64,000 bases of DNA from NCBI RefSeq assembly GCF_004799325.1, contig NZ_SSMD01000008.1:62001-126000 (forward strand), read 5' to 3'. Within the stretch, counting starts at the first letter, position 1. Every line of letters begins with the position of its first letter. The notes under the pieces are model-generated. The model was not told the DNA's origin and searched no databases. It saw nothing but the letters and a program-made list of their open reading frames with translations. This document shows positions 24,521 to 33,690 of this stretch, one piece after another. Both the position numbers and the translations under genes were made by a program. This DNA is from Thalassobius vesicularis (GTDB taxonomy: Bacteria > Pseudomonadota > Alphaproteobacteria > Rhodobacterales > Rhodobacteraceae).

Positions 24521-25655
24521 AACCAGATACTTCCGAGGAGGTGCCGCTGGATTGGTCGCCCTTCTTCTCGCCATTGTCCTTCTCGTGCAATTCAACCCGG
24601 ACATCGCATCCAAGGTCTTCGCGCAGACTACGGATGAGGTTTCCGGTGCCGATGCGCAAGGGAGCGCCGAGCAAGACATGGCCCAACCGGTCACGGTCGA
24701 AGTATCGCGTGCCGAGCTTCGCGATAGCGATAGGGCGCGCAGCCTGGCAGGCCGCGTGGAGCCCGCCCGGACCGTGGATATTGCCTTTCAGGTTTCGGGT
24801 CAGCTTTCCGACCTCGCGGTAGATGCTGGGACTCGGGTTGAGAAAGGCGATTTAATTGCCGCGCTCGACCCGGTCGATTTCGAATTGGCCGTGGAGCGGG
24901 CGCAGGCCTCTTTCGACCTCGCAAAATCCGAATACGATCGTGCGTTGAGTCTGACCGAGAGGGGGGTGGCGACCGACGCCCGACTTGAAACGAACCGCGC
25001 GCAGCTTGCTCAGGCAGAAGTCGCCCTGCGTGAAGCGGAGCGACGCTTGGCTCAAGCCACGATCACCGCGCCCTTCGACGCCATTGTCGCGCGCATCTTT
25101 CTGGAGGAGTTTTCGAACGTCACCCCTGCGGCTCCGATTGCCAGGTTGCAGGACATCAGTGAAATGCGGGTGCGGATTTCGCTGCCCGAGGAACTCGCCG
25201 CGATGGCACGGGCCCAGCCCGATGCATTCAGGGTAACCGCCTCTTTCCCCGCTGTGCCGGGATATGACGCAACTCTGTATCTGCGGACATTCGTGACCGA
25301 TGCAGACCCCACAGCCCAAACCTATGACGTCGAGTTTGCAATCGAGGGCGCCATCGACCCGAGATTGCTGCCCGGAATGACGGCGAATGTGCGCGTAGCC
25401 GCCGCCGCGGAGGGTGCGCAATCGCGGTTGGTAGTCGTCCCGGTCTCGGCGATCGACACGACGAGCCGGAGCGAGCCGTCCATCTGGCTGTATGACGAGG
25501 GGACCGGCCGGGTGTCCCGTAAGACGATCCGCCTGGGGCTGCCGAACGACGACGAAATCGTCGTGCTTGAGGGGCTCTCCGGAGACGAACTGGTTGTGTC
25601 CGGCGGGTGGTGGCGCCTGAAGGAAAACGAAACAGTCGCGGTTCGCGGCCTCTGA
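24507..25655 (+). CDS. RND efflux periplasmic adaptor (membrane-fusion) subunit
   Basis: A 382-residue adaptor with an N-terminal anchor helix (GAAGLVALLLAIVLLVQF). The lipoyl-like halves 'VDIAFQVSGQLSDLAVDAGTRVEKGDLIAALD' and 'ATITAPFDAIVARIF' flank a coiled-coil hairpin (about residues 120-170). Beta-barrel and membrane-proximal domains follow. It bridges the inner-membrane pump and an outer-membrane channel; no TolC gene is present here. It overlaps the TetR gene and precedes the pump gene by 27 bases. Confidence 0.93.
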   Translation: MSLNRTRYFRGGAAGLVALLLAIVLLVQFNPDIASKVFAQTTDEVSGADAQGSAEQDMAQPVTVEVSRAELRDSDRARSLAGRVEPARTVDIAFQVSGQLSDLAVDAGTRVEKGDLIAALDPVDFELAVERAQASFDLAKSEYDRALSLTERGVATDARLETNRAQLAQAEVALREAERRLAQATITAPFDAIVARIFLEEFSNVTPAAPIARLQDISEMRVRISLPEELAAMARAQPDAFRVTASFPAVPGYDATLYLRTFVTDADPTAQTYDVEFAIEGAIDPRLLPGMTANVRVAAAAEGAQSRLVVVPVSAIDTTSRSEPSIWLYDEGTGRVSRKTIRLGLPNDDEIVVLEGLSGDELVVSGGWWRLKENETVAVRGL

Positions 25656-25682
25656 ACGATCCTGGACCGGAAAACCGAAACC

Positions 25683-28600
25683 ATGACAATGAGTATTTCC
25701 CGCGCAAGCATCCGACGTCCGGTCGCCGTTTGGCTGGCAATTATCTTTTGCCTTCTCGGCGGTTTGTGGGGGCTGAACACGGTCGGACGCCTCGAAGACC
25801 CGAGTTTCACGCTCAAGACGGCGCTCGTTTTCGTGCCCTATCCGGGCGCGACGGCGATGGAGGTGGAAGAGGAAGTCACCGATGTCGTGGAAAGCGCACT
25901 CCAACAGATGAAGCAGCTCGACCGGGTGGAATCGAAATCCATGCCGGGCATGGCCCAGATCACGGTCGAGATCGAGATGACCTATGGGCCCGACGAGATT
26001 CCGCAGGTCTGGGACGAGATGCGCCGCCGTATCCGCGACATCGAAGGAGAGCTTCCCTCCGGTGCGCAGTCTCCGATCATCAATGACGATTTCGGCGACG
26101 TCTACGGCATGTTCTACGCTGTGACGGCCGATGGGTTGAGCGCCTCGGAACAGCGAGACCTCGCGACTAAACTGCGGCGCGACCTTGTCACCGTCGACGG
26201 GGTGGCCAAGATCGAGGTTCAGGGGCTGGCTGAAGAGGAGATCATCATTTCGATCCCTTCGGCGCGCCTGACCGAACTGGGCCTGCCACCGGACCAGATC
26301 CTCGGTATCATCGCCGACGAAAACCAGGTTTTCTCCAACGGCGAGATCAGCGAAGGGCTGTCTCGGCTGGGCGTGTCCGTTCCGCCGGGTTATGTCAGCG
26401 TCGAGGGCATAGAGGCGCTGCGGCTCGGCGCCCCCGGAGAGGTCGGGCAGATTGCGCTCTACGACATCGCTCGCGTGGTCCGAGAGGAGACAGAGCGGCC
26501 GAGCCAGATCGTGCGTCACAATGGCACGCGGGCCTTCACCCTCGGGGTCTCGGCGCTCGTGGACCGCAACGTTGTCGAGGTCGGCAGATCGGTCGAGGCA
26601 CGGCTGGACCAGCTGAAGACCGAATTGCCGGACGGCGTCGAGATCGTACCGATCTATGAACAGCATAAGGTCGTCGACGAAGCGGTCTCGAGCTTCCTCG
26701 TCGGCCTCGGTCAATCCGTGGCCATCGTCATCGGGGCGCTGATGCTGACCATGGGTTGGCGCGCGGGTCTGGTGGTGGGTGCCACGCTGGGCCTAACGGT
26801 GTTTTCCACGCTGTTTTTCATGTCTGTCTTCGGCATCGAGATGGAACGGATCAGTCTTGGGGCGCTGATCATCGCTATGGGTATGCTGGTCGACAACGCC
26901 ATCGTGATCGCCGAAGGCATGCTGATTGGCATGGCACGGGGCAAGTCCGCCGAAGACGCCGCCGCCGATACCGAGACCGCGACATCATTTCCTCTGCTTG
27001 GGGCTACCGTGATCGGGATCATGGCGTTCTCTGGAATTGGACTGTCGCCAGATGCCACCGGCGAATTTCTGTTTTCGCTTTTCGCGGTTATCGCGATTTC
27101 GTTGCTGATGAGCTGGATCCTCGCCGTGACCGTTACACCCTATCTTGGGAAGCTCCTTCTGAAGGCGCCAAAAAACACCTCCAAGGACCCCTATCGCGGC
27201 TTCGTCTATTCGGCCTACCGCGGTTTCCTCAGGCTGGCGCTGCGCGCCCGTGTGCTCGTCGTCCTGACGATCGTCGGAATCACGGTCTGGTCGGTCATGG
27301 CCTTTGGTCAGGTCAAACAGGCTTTTTTTCCGGCGTCGAACACCCCGATATTCTACGTCGAATTCCAGATGCCGCAAGGCACGGACATTCGAGTCACGAA
27401 TGAAGAAATCGCTCGGCTGGAGGCGATCATCTTAGGCGAGGAGATCGTGACGGACGTTACAACGCTTGTCGGGCGAGGGGCCAGCCGCTTCATGCTGACC
27501 TACAACCCTGAGCAGGCCGATGCGAGCTACGGTCAGCTGATCGTGCGTGCGACCGATGCCACACTCATCCCCGATGTTGCGGCGCGTCTCAATCGTGAAC
27601 TGCCGGCGCAATTCCCCAATGCTCTTATCCGCGTCGAGGAGATCGTCTTCGGTCCGCCTGCCGGGGCCGATGTCGCCGTCCGGTTTTCCGGACCCGATCC
27701 AGTTGTCCTCCGGCAGCTATCGGATAACGCGCTTGCGATCTTCGACGAGGCCGGCACGATCACAAACCCGCGCACAGACTGGCGACAGCGCGAAATTCTC
27801 GTCGAACCCATCGTCGACGAGGCTCGCATGCGGTTGGCCGGTGCGACTCGCGGATCGATTTCCGACACCGTGCAATACGGGACCTCGGGCCTGCGGGTCG
27901 GCACCCTGCGCGAAGGCGATGCCGAAATCCCTATGTATCTGCGGCTTCCCGAGGTCGAGCGCGACGGGCTGGATCGTTTGCGCGATCTCTCCGTCTGGTC
28001 GCCGGGTGCAAATGGCTATGTGCCGATGGCCAACCTCGTCTCCGGCTTTGAGCCCCGCCTCGTCGAGGCCCTTATCCACCGCCGCGACCGTGAGCGTACG
28101 ATAACGGTCCTCGGCGGTGCAGGCGGCGACCTGACAGCAGATGAGGCCTTTCGCAGTGTCCGCTCTGATATCGAAGCCATTCGGCTTCCCGAAGGCTACA
28201 CGATGGAATGGGGTGGCGAGTTCGAAAGCGCGGGAGAAGCGCAGGCAAGTCTCGGCAAACAGCTTCCCTTGGGCTTTCTGGTAATGCTGACAATTTCGAT
28301 CCTGATGTTCAACAAATTGCGCCAGCCACTGATCCTGTGGCTCGTGGTTCCGATGTCGGTCACGGGGATGGTTCTTGGTCTGCTGTTCACTGGGCTACCG
28401 TTCACGTTCACGGCGCTTCTCGGCTTCTTGTCCCTTTCCGGGATGCTGATGAAGAATGCCATTGTGCTGGTGGAAGAAATCGATCAGCAACGCGCCGAAG
28501 GTGTCGAGGACTATCAGGCGGTAATCGATGGCTCGGTCAGCCGTTTGAGGCCCGTCGTGCTGGCTGCGGGCACAACGATTTTCGGTATGATTCCGCTCAT

Positions 28601-28763
28601 ATCAGACGCCTTCTTCGCATCGATGGCTGTCACAATCATGGGTGGCCTCGCGTTCGCCTCGATCCTGACACTGGTCGCGGTGCCGGTATTGTATGCGCTG
28701 TTCTTCTTGATCAAGCCGCCTAAACAAGAAAACGCTCCTTCAGGTTCCCCAGCGACAGCCTGA
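25683..28763 (+). CDS. RND-family efflux transporter
   Basis: This is a full-length 1026-residue AcrB-type inner-membrane pump. TM1 'PVAVWLAIIFCLLGGLWGL' is followed by a large periplasmic loop and the TM2-6 block, which contains the proton-relay motif 'GALIIAMGMLVDNAIVIAEG'. A second periplasmic loop and the TM8-12 block follow ('FTALLGFLSLSGMLMKNAIVLVEEID', 'LRPVVLAAGTTIFGMIPL'). In place of the AcrB Asp pair it has a single Asp in 'LVDNAIV', as in HAE/NFE-like pumps. The substrate is unknown; the neighbouring detoxification cluster suggests organic toxicants. Confidence 0.94.
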   Translation: MTMSISRASIRRPVAVWLAIIFCLLGGLWGLNTVGRLEDPSFTLKTALVFVPYPGATAMEVEEEVTDVVESALQQMKQLDRVESKSMPGMAQITVEIEMTYGPDEIPQVWDEMRRRIRDIEGELPSGAQSPIINDDFGDVYGMFYAVTADGLSASEQRDLATKLRRDLVTVDGVAKIEVQGLAEEEIIISIPSARLTELGLPPDQILGIIADENQVFSNGEISEGLSRLGVSVPPGYVSVEGIEALRLGAPGEVGQIALYDIARVVREETERPSQIVRHNGTRAFTLGVSALVDRNVVEVGRSVEARLDQLKTELPDGVEIVPIYEQHKVVDEAVSSFLVGLGQSVAIVIGALMLTMGWRAGLVVGATLGLTVFSTLFFMSVFGIEMERISLGALIIAMGMLVDNAIVIAEGMLIGMARGKSAEDAAADTETATSFPLLGATVIGIMAFSGIGLSPDATGEFLFSLFAVIAISLLMSWILAVTVTPYLGKLLLKAPKNTSKDPYRGFVYSAYRGFLRLALRARVLVVLTIVGITVWSVMAFGQVKQAFFPASNTPIFYVEFQMPQGTDIRVTNEEIARLEAIILGEEIVTDVTTLVGRGASRFMLTYNPEQADASYGQLIVRATDATLIPDVAARLNRELPAQFPNALIRVEEIVFGPPAGADVAVRFSGPDPVVLRQLSDNALAIFDEAGTITNPRTDWRQREILVEPIVDEARMRLAGATRGSISDTVQYGTSGLRVGTLREGDAEIPMYLRLPEVERDGLDRLRDLSVWSPGANGYVPMANLVSGFEPRLVEALIHRRDRERTITVLGGAGGDLTADEAFRSVRSDIEAIRLPEGYTMEWGGEFESAGEAQASLGKQLPLGFLVMLTISILMFNKLRQPLILWLVVPMSVTGMVLGLLFTGLPFTFTALLGFLSLSGMLMKNAIVLVEEIDQQRAEGVEDYQAVIDGSVSRLRPVVLAAGTTIFGMIPLISDAFFASMAVTIMGGLAFASILTLVAVPVLYALFFLIKPPKQENAPSGSPATA

Positions 28764-28775
28764 ACGCAGATGCAG

Positions 28776-28964
28776 TTATAAGCGTTTCTCTGAGCGCCCT
28801 CGACCCGTCTTAAGGACGGTGTAGGCATGTTCCGTCGCCTCAAGCGCGCCTTCGAGAAAACCGCCGAATGTCGGAGCCACTTCGGTGCCGCCAAAGACGA
28901 GCGCTTCGTCCCACAGGCCTGAAAGAACGCACGGCAGGCCATAGTTCGGGTGGGCAAAAAAGAC
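28776..28964 (-). pseudogene. Flavin amine oxidase C-terminal fragment
   Basis: About 60 residues remain: 'HPNYGLPCVLSGLWDEALVF', then 'GGTEVAPTFGGFLEGALEATEHA'. The GTE.AP.FGG.LEGAL motif is the C-terminal FAD-binding signature of monoamine oxidase-type flavoenzymes. The homology stops near 28955-28964, where IS66-like sequence begins, so the gene was cut there and only the tail is left. Confidence 0.7.
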
Positions 28965-28965
28965 A

Positions 28966-29388
28966 GCGGAACTGCGGCTGGCAGCACGCCAGGCGCACTC
29001 CCGCTCCATGGTCTAGGCCTTCAAGGCATGGACCGAGGCCCAACTGCTACGCATTCCCGGCAAGGGCGATCTCGCGAAGGCCTTCCGCTATGGTCTCAGC
29101 TGCTGGCCGTCATTCGAGCTCTTCCTTGGAGATGGCCGCGTCGGCATCGACGACAACACCGCCGAGCGCGTCATGCGCCCGATCAGCATCGGGCGAAAGA
29201 ACTGGCTTTTTGCAGGCTCCGACAGCGGTGGCGAAACGCTGTCCCGGGCGATGTCCCTTGTCGAGACAGCCAAGATGAACGGCCTCTATCCGCAAGCCTG
29301 GCTGGCCGAAATCCTCGACCGCATCCACAATCACATGACCAACCCGCTCAACGAACCGCTTCCATGGAACTGGACGCCAATGAACTGA
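28966..29388 (+). pseudogene. IS66-family transposase (TnpC) C-terminal remnant
   Basis: The frame reads 'AFKAWTEAQLLRIPGKGDLA', later 'LGDGRVGIDDNTAERVMRPI' and 'SIGRKNWLFAGSDSGGETLS', and ends 'EPLPWNWTPMN'. This is the conserved C-terminus of IS66 TnpC with the catalytic Glu in 'DDNTAERV...'. An in-frame TAG interrupts it at about 29014-29016, before 'AFKAW', and the rest of the element is missing. CCGGGCGGTTAC at 29402-29413 resembles the IS66 terminus (ends beginning GTAA). Confidence 0.75.
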
Positions 29389-29471
29389 TCCATGGTAACA
29401 ACCGGGCGGTTACGTTTTCGGGGAGGTGATTACCTTTGAATCTTGAGGTCCGACTTCGCCTTTGCTAGGAA

Positions 29472-29487
29472 TCGAACAGTCATTAGA
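29472..29487. promoter_or_regulatory. Degenerate TCTAAC-N4-GTTAGA operator
   Basis: TCGAACAGTCATTAGA matches the locus palindrome in 10 of 12 conserved positions. It lies 24 bases before the CoA-transferase start and overlaps a plausible -10 (TTAGAA, 29483-29488) downstream of TTGCTA. See the exact copies at 31935, 48151 and 51812. Confidence 0.45.
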
Positions 29488-29511
29488 AAATTAGCAAAAT
29501 CGAAAGTGCAG

Positions 29512-30723
29512 ATGTCTGGCCCCCTTGATCAACTGAAGATTATAGAACTTGGTCACGTAATTGCCGGACCACTTGCGGCAGCTTTACTCTCGGATTTTGG
29601 TGCAGATGTCATCAAGATCGAAGCCCCCAACCGGACGGATATGATGCGCGACCTTGGACCCAAGGCAGAGGATGGGGTGGGCGTCTGGTGGAAGACTTTG
29701 GGCCGCAACAAGAAAACACTAGGCCTGGACTGGAAGTCCGACGAGGGCCGGGACATCCTGCGCAGGTTGGTTGAAGATGCCGACGTGCTGATCGAAAATT
29801 TCCGACCGGGTGTGCTGGAACGTGCCGGTGTTGGGCCAGACGTCTTGCACGATTGGAACCCGGACTTGGTTGTCTTGCGGGTTTCAGGTTACGGACAGGA
29901 CGGTCCGATGCGCGACGTGCCAGCGTTTGGGCGTGCTGCGGAGGCCATGAGTGGATTAGCGCATCTGACCGGTTTTCCCGACGGGCCGCCGATGCACCCC
30001 GGCTTTCCGGCGGCCGACAGCACGACAGGGCTGATGGGCGCTTTGGGAATCATGATCGCGCTATTTGCTCGCGAAAAGGGCATTGCACGCGGTCAGGTCG
30101 TCGATCTTGCGGTGTTCGAGGCGTTGCTTCGGTTGATGGACTATCCTGTTCCCGCATTGACGGGCGCGAACCTCTCGCCGCGGCGCAATGGGCTGCGCCA
30201 GCCGATGGACTTTGCTCCGGGGGGGATGTTCCGAACGTCCGATGGGGTGTGGCTGACCGTTTCCGCAGGGAGCGCGGAAACCGCGCACCGACTGTTGCGG
30301 GCAGTCGGCGGGGACGCCCTTGCCGATGATTCGCGGTTTGCGACACTCGGCGAGATGTCGCAGCACATGACGGTGGTCTTTGACGCGATCAATGATTTCG
30401 TCACGCAGCACACGGCTAAGGAAGTGGAGGCGGTATTCGCCCGCCATGATGCCGTTGCCTCGCGTGTGTTGAGTGTCGAGGAAATCGCGACGAACGAGCA
30501 GATACGCCATCGCGGGGATATCGTGTCGGTCGCTGGCGAACAGACTCAGGTCATTGGTCCGGTCCCTCATCTCAGCGCGACGCCCGGTCAGCTTCGTTGG
30601 CTGGGACGACCGCCTGGCGCAGACAGCCAAAGCATTCTGCGTGATCTTGGTTTTGACGATGAGCGGATCGCTGCCCTATGTGAGGCTGGGCTCGTAAGAT
30701 TGGAAAGAGGGCGCGCGCTATGA
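29512..30723 (+). CDS. CaiB/BaiF type III CoA-transferase
   Basis: A 403-residue protein of the formyl-CoA transferase family. Typical segments are 'IIELGHVIAGPLAAALLSDFGADVIKIEAP', 'LGRNKKTLGLDWKSDEGRDIL', 'VSGYGQDGPMRD' and the catalytic Asp region 'FPAADSTTGLMGALG'. It moves CoA between carboxylic acids. ATG at 29512 is chosen as it matches the family N-terminus; the frame is open from 29443. The stop overlaps the acyl-CoA dehydrogenase start (ATGA). It is one of five such proteins in the window. Confidence 0.92.
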   Translation: MSGPLDQLKIIELGHVIAGPLAAALLSDFGADVIKIEAPNRTDMMRDLGPKAEDGVGVWWKTLGRNKKTLGLDWKSDEGRDILRRLVEDADVLIENFRPGVLERAGVGPDVLHDWNPDLVVLRVSGYGQDGPMRDVPAFGRAAEAMSGLAHLTGFPDGPPMHPGFPAADSTTGLMGALGIMIALFAREKGIARGQVVDLAVFEALLRLMDYPVPALTGANLSPRRNGLRQPMDFAPGGMFRTSDGVWLTVSAGSAETAHRLLRAVGGDALADDSRFATLGEMSQHMTVVFDAINDFVTQHTAKEVEAVFARHDAVASRVLSVEEIATNEQIRHRGDIVSVAGEQTQVIGPVPHLSATPGQLRWLGRPPGADSQSILRDLGFDDERIAALCEAGLVRLERGRAL

Positions 30724-31886
30724 CATTTCGATTGACCGCCGACCAACAAGAGATTCGCGACCAGGTTCTGCGGATTTGCGCAAGGTTCGACGACGACTAT
30801 TGGCTGGATCGGGATCGCAACGGTGGTTTTCCCCATGAACTGCACAGGGCAATGGCCGATGGCGGCTGGCTGGGTATCGCCATGCCAGAAGCTGTCGGCG
30901 GCGCGGGTCTGGGGATCACCGAAGCGACCATCATGATGCAGGCAATTGCCGAGTCGGGGGCCGGCGCAAGCGGAGCCTCGGCCATCCACATGAACATTTT
31001 CGGGCTCAACCCGGTGGTGAAGTTTGGGACCGATGAGCAGCGCGCGCGTATGCTTGGCCCTCTAATAGCAGGCGATGAAAAGGCCTGTTTCGCCGTAACC
31101 GAACCGACGACCGGGTTGGATACCACAAAGCTGAAGACCATGGCGGTGCGGCAGGGGGACAGATATGTCGTGCACGGACAAAAAGTCTGGATTTCTACCG
31201 CGCAGGTGGCAGACAAGATGTTGCTTCTGGCCAGAACAACGCGGCTTGAGGATGTGAGCAGCCCGACCGAAGGGCTGAGCCTATTCTATACAGATCTCGA
31301 CCGAAATTTCGTTGACGTGCGAGAGATCGAAAAGATGGGTCGAAAGGCTGTCGATTCGAACGAAGTCTTCATCGATGGATTGCCGATTCCGGCTGAGGAC
31401 CTGATCGGGGAGGAGGGCAAAGGCTTTAGGCAAATTTTGCACGGGTTGAATCCCGAACGCATCCTGGTGGCCGGTGAATGCATCGGTATTGCGCGCAACG
31501 CACTGGCGCGAGCGGCGCATTATGCAAACGAACGTGTGATTTTTGACCGCCCGATCGGCCAAAATCAGGGTGTTCAGCATCCACTCGCCAAAGCCTGGGC
31601 GCGAGTGGAATCTGCCAATCTCATGGTGATGCACGCTGCAGCCCTCTACGATGCGGGAGAACCCTGCGGCGTCGAGGCGAACGCCGCCAAGCTTTTGGCC
31701 GCCGACGCCGCGGTCGAGGCGACCGAAGCCGCGCAAATTACGTTTGGCGGATTCGGATATGCTAAGGAATATCACGTGGAGCGACTGGTACGTGAAGCTC
31801 TGCTGTTCCGCATCGTACCGGTGACACCGCAGATGCTTCTGTCGTTCATAGCAGAAAAAGCCCTTGGACTTCCAAAGTCTTACTGA
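30720..31886 (+). CDS. Acyl-CoA dehydrogenase
   Basis: A 388-residue flavoenzyme. It shows the FAD/substrate motifs 'KACFAVTEPTTGLDTTKLKT', 'RYVVHGQKVWISTAQ' and 'GFRQILHGLNPERILVAGECIG' (the Glu of ERIL is the probable base) and the C-terminal 'QITFGGFGYAKEYHVERLVREA'. It introduces a double bond alpha-beta to the CoA thioester and passes electrons to ETF. It forms a two-gene unit with the preceding CoA-transferase (4-base overlap). Confidence 0.93.
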   Translation: MTFRLTADQQEIRDQVLRICARFDDDYWLDRDRNGGFPHELHRAMADGGWLGIAMPEAVGGAGLGITEATIMMQAIAESGAGASGASAIHMNIFGLNPVVKFGTDEQRARMLGPLIAGDEKACFAVTEPTTGLDTTKLKTMAVRQGDRYVVHGQKVWISTAQVADKMLLLARTTRLEDVSSPTEGLSLFYTDLDRNFVDVREIEKMGRKAVDSNEVFIDGLPIPAEDLIGEEGKGFRQILHGLNPERILVAGECIGIARNALARAAHYANERVIFDRPIGQNQGVQHPLAKAWARVESANLMVMHAAALYDAGEPCGVEANAAKLLAADAAVEATEAAQITFGGFGYAKEYHVERLVREALLFRIVPVTPQMLLSFIAEKALGLPKSY

Positions 31887-31923
31887 TCGGAGATAACGGG
31901 CGGGGCTGGTGGGAAAAGTTGTC

Positions 31924-31952
31924 TTGACCATTTTTCTAACGCCCGTTAGATT
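31924..31952 (+). promoter_or_regulatory. Promoter with exact TCTAAC-N4-GTTAGA operator (importer operon)
   Basis: TCTAACGCCCGTTAGA at 31935-31950 is an exact copy of the locus palindrome. It sits between TTGACC (31924-31929) and overlaps the -10 TTAGAT (31946-31951), 16 bp apart, so a bound protein would block RNA polymerase. It is 42 bases before the SDR start of the importer operon. Confidence 0.7.
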
Positions 31953-31991
31953 ATTGGCAGCTGTCCCTAATGGGGAATGGGAGGAGGCGTC

Positions 31992-32846
31992 ATGAATAAG
32001 ACGCAGTTTGGGTCTTCGAGGGAGGACCTATCAAAACGTGCAACCGTTTACGCAAGCGGTTTATTCACCGGCAAAGTCGTTGTGGTGACCGGGGCCGGAG
32101 GCGGATTGGGGCTGGCAATTGCGACCTTGTTCGCAAGGCTCGGGGCCAATCTGGCGATCAATGGACGCAACGAAGAGAAACTGGCTTTGGCCAAGGAGTT
32201 CCTTGAAAGTTTCGGGGGCGAAGTTTTCGCTGTGCCTATGACCATCCGGGAGCCTGAGCAGGTCGAGGATTTTGTCGCCAAGACGAACCAGGAGTTCGGG
32301 GCGATTGACGTATTGGTGAACAATGCTGGGGGTCAGTTTCCGCAAGCAGCGTTGGAGTTTAGTCCAAAGGGCTGGAATGCGGTCATAGACACCAACCTGA
32401 ACGGCACGTGGTGGATGATGCAATCCACGGCGCGCCACTGGGTTGCCAACAAGCAATCGGGCTCCATCGTCAACATCGTGGCCGATATCTGGCGCGGCAT
32501 GCCCGGCATCGCGCATACCTGTGCGGCCCGGGCAGGGGTAGTTTACCTGTCCAAGTCGGTTGCGGTGGAGTGGGCCCCGCACGGTATCCGAGTGAACTGC
32601 GTGGCGCCGGGTTGCTGCGAAAGCAACGGTTTCGGGAACTACCCTCCGGAGGGTTCTGCGACCTTTCAGGACTCCAACCCGATGCGGCACGCCGGGGACG
32701 AATGGGATGTCGCTGAAGGGGTTGTCTATATGGCGGCGAATTCAGGGAAATTCGTAACCGGAGAAGTTCTGAACATCGACGGTGGGCAGCAATTGTGGGG
32801 GGATCCATGGCCAACGGGGCGGCCGGACTACTTCCGGATTACCTGA
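31992..32846 (+). CDS. Short-chain dehydrogenase/reductase (PECR/dienoyl-CoA reductase-like)
   Basis: A 284-residue SDR. It has the cofactor motif 'VVVTGAGGGLGLAIATLF', NNAGG, and 'GSIVNIVAD'. The usual YxxxK is changed: the region reads 'HTCAARAGVVYLSKSVAVEWAPHG', as in enoyl- and dienoyl-CoA reductase-type SDRs, where Tyr lies in AGVxY. The end 'GEVLNIDGGQQLWG' is typical. GAGGAGG precedes the ATG at 31992. It heads the importer operon, so an acyl-CoA or 3-hydroxyacyl-CoA substrate is likely. Confidence 0.87.
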   Translation: MNKTQFGSSREDLSKRATVYASGLFTGKVVVVTGAGGGLGLAIATLFARLGANLAINGRNEEKLALAKEFLESFGGEVFAVPMTIREPEQVEDFVAKTNQEFGAIDVLVNNAGGQFPQAALEFSPKGWNAVIDTNLNGTWWMMQSTARHWVANKQSGSIVNIVADIWRGMPGIAHTCAARAGVVYLSKSVAVEWAPHGIRVNCVAPGCCESNGFGNYPPEGSATFQDSNPMRHAGDEWDVAEGVVYMAANSGKFVTGEVLNIDGGQQLWGDPWPTGRPDYFRIT

Positions 32847-32883
32847 TGTTGGCCGTGAACCTTAGGGGGACAATGATATCTAG

Positions 32884-33690
32884 ATGACGACAAGGATTAA
32901 CACAGCAATCGGAGCCGATGATGGGGCGATACTGGAGTGCAGCGGGGTCGAACGACGGTTCGGCGGCATCGTCGCTGTCACCGGTGTTGACCTCGTTATT
33001 CGACAAGGGGAAATCTTTGGACTTGTCGGTCCGAATGGCAGCGGCAAGACAACGCTAACAAACGCAATTACCGGATTTTACCCGCCAAACGAGGGCAGGG
33101 TCCGGCTGGCAGGAAACGACATTACGGGTACGGCGCCTCACAAGGTTGCCAAGCTCGGCGTTGCCAGAACGTTCCAAAATCTTGCCCTGTTCAACGGGAT
33201 GAGCGTTCTGGACAACATCCTGCTCGGGCGGCACATCCACATGAGCCCAGGCGTTTTGCGTACGGCGCTATATTGGTGGGCAGCACAGCGTGAAGAAATC
33301 GAGAACCGTAAAATCGTCGAGGAGGTGATCGAGTTTCTACAGCTCGAGAGCATTCGGCATGAGTTGGTCGATGGTCTTCCGATCGGGTTGAAAAAGCGGG
33401 TCGAGCTGGCGCGGGCATTGGTGGCCGAGCCACAGATGCTGATTCTCGATGAACCGATGGCCGGCATGAACCAGGAAGAGAAAGGGTATATGTCCCGTTT
33501 CATTCTGGATGCCCGTGCCGAACGCGGCGTCAGCGTTCTGCTGATCGAACACCATATGGATGTCATCACCGGCATTTGTGATCGGATGCTGGCACTGAAT
33601 TACGGTGAAATGATCGCCAGTGGCATCCCCAAGGAGGTTGTGAAGGACCCGCGGGTCATCGAGGCATATATCGGAGGGTCGCATGACTGA
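32884..33690 (+). CDS. livG: Branched-chain-type ABC importer ATPase (LivG-like)
   Basis: A 268-residue ATPase. Walker A is GPNGSGKTT, Q-loop 'GVARTFQNLALF', Walker B 'MLILDEPMAGM' and the H-loop His is in 'LLIEHHMDVI'. The signature is unusual, 'LPIGLKKRVELARAL' instead of LSGGQ or LSYGQ. It energises the transporter with the LivH/M permeases encoded two genes downstream. Its end overlaps the acyl-CoA synthetase gene by 8 bases. The imported substrate is probably a carboxylic acid rather than an amino acid, given the catabolic neighbours. Confidence 0.9.
   Translation: MTTRINTAIGADDGAILECSGVERRFGGIVAVTGVDLVIRQGEIFGLVGPNGSGKTTLTNAITGFYPPNEGRVRLAGNDITGTAPHKVAKLGVARTFQNLALFNGMSVLDNILLGRHIHMSPGVLRTALYWWAAQREEIENRKIVEEVIEFLQLESIRHELVDGLPIGLKKRVELARALVAEPQMLILDEPMAGMNQEEKGYMSRFILDARAERGVSVLLIEHHMDVITGICDRMLALNYGEMIASGIPKEVVKDPRVIEAYIGGSHD

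Noticed and set aside
24852-26714. A 620-codon open frame antisense to the RND adaptor and pump
   Set aside because: The opposite strand encodes unmistakable RND proteins; the antisense product has no domain and poor start context.
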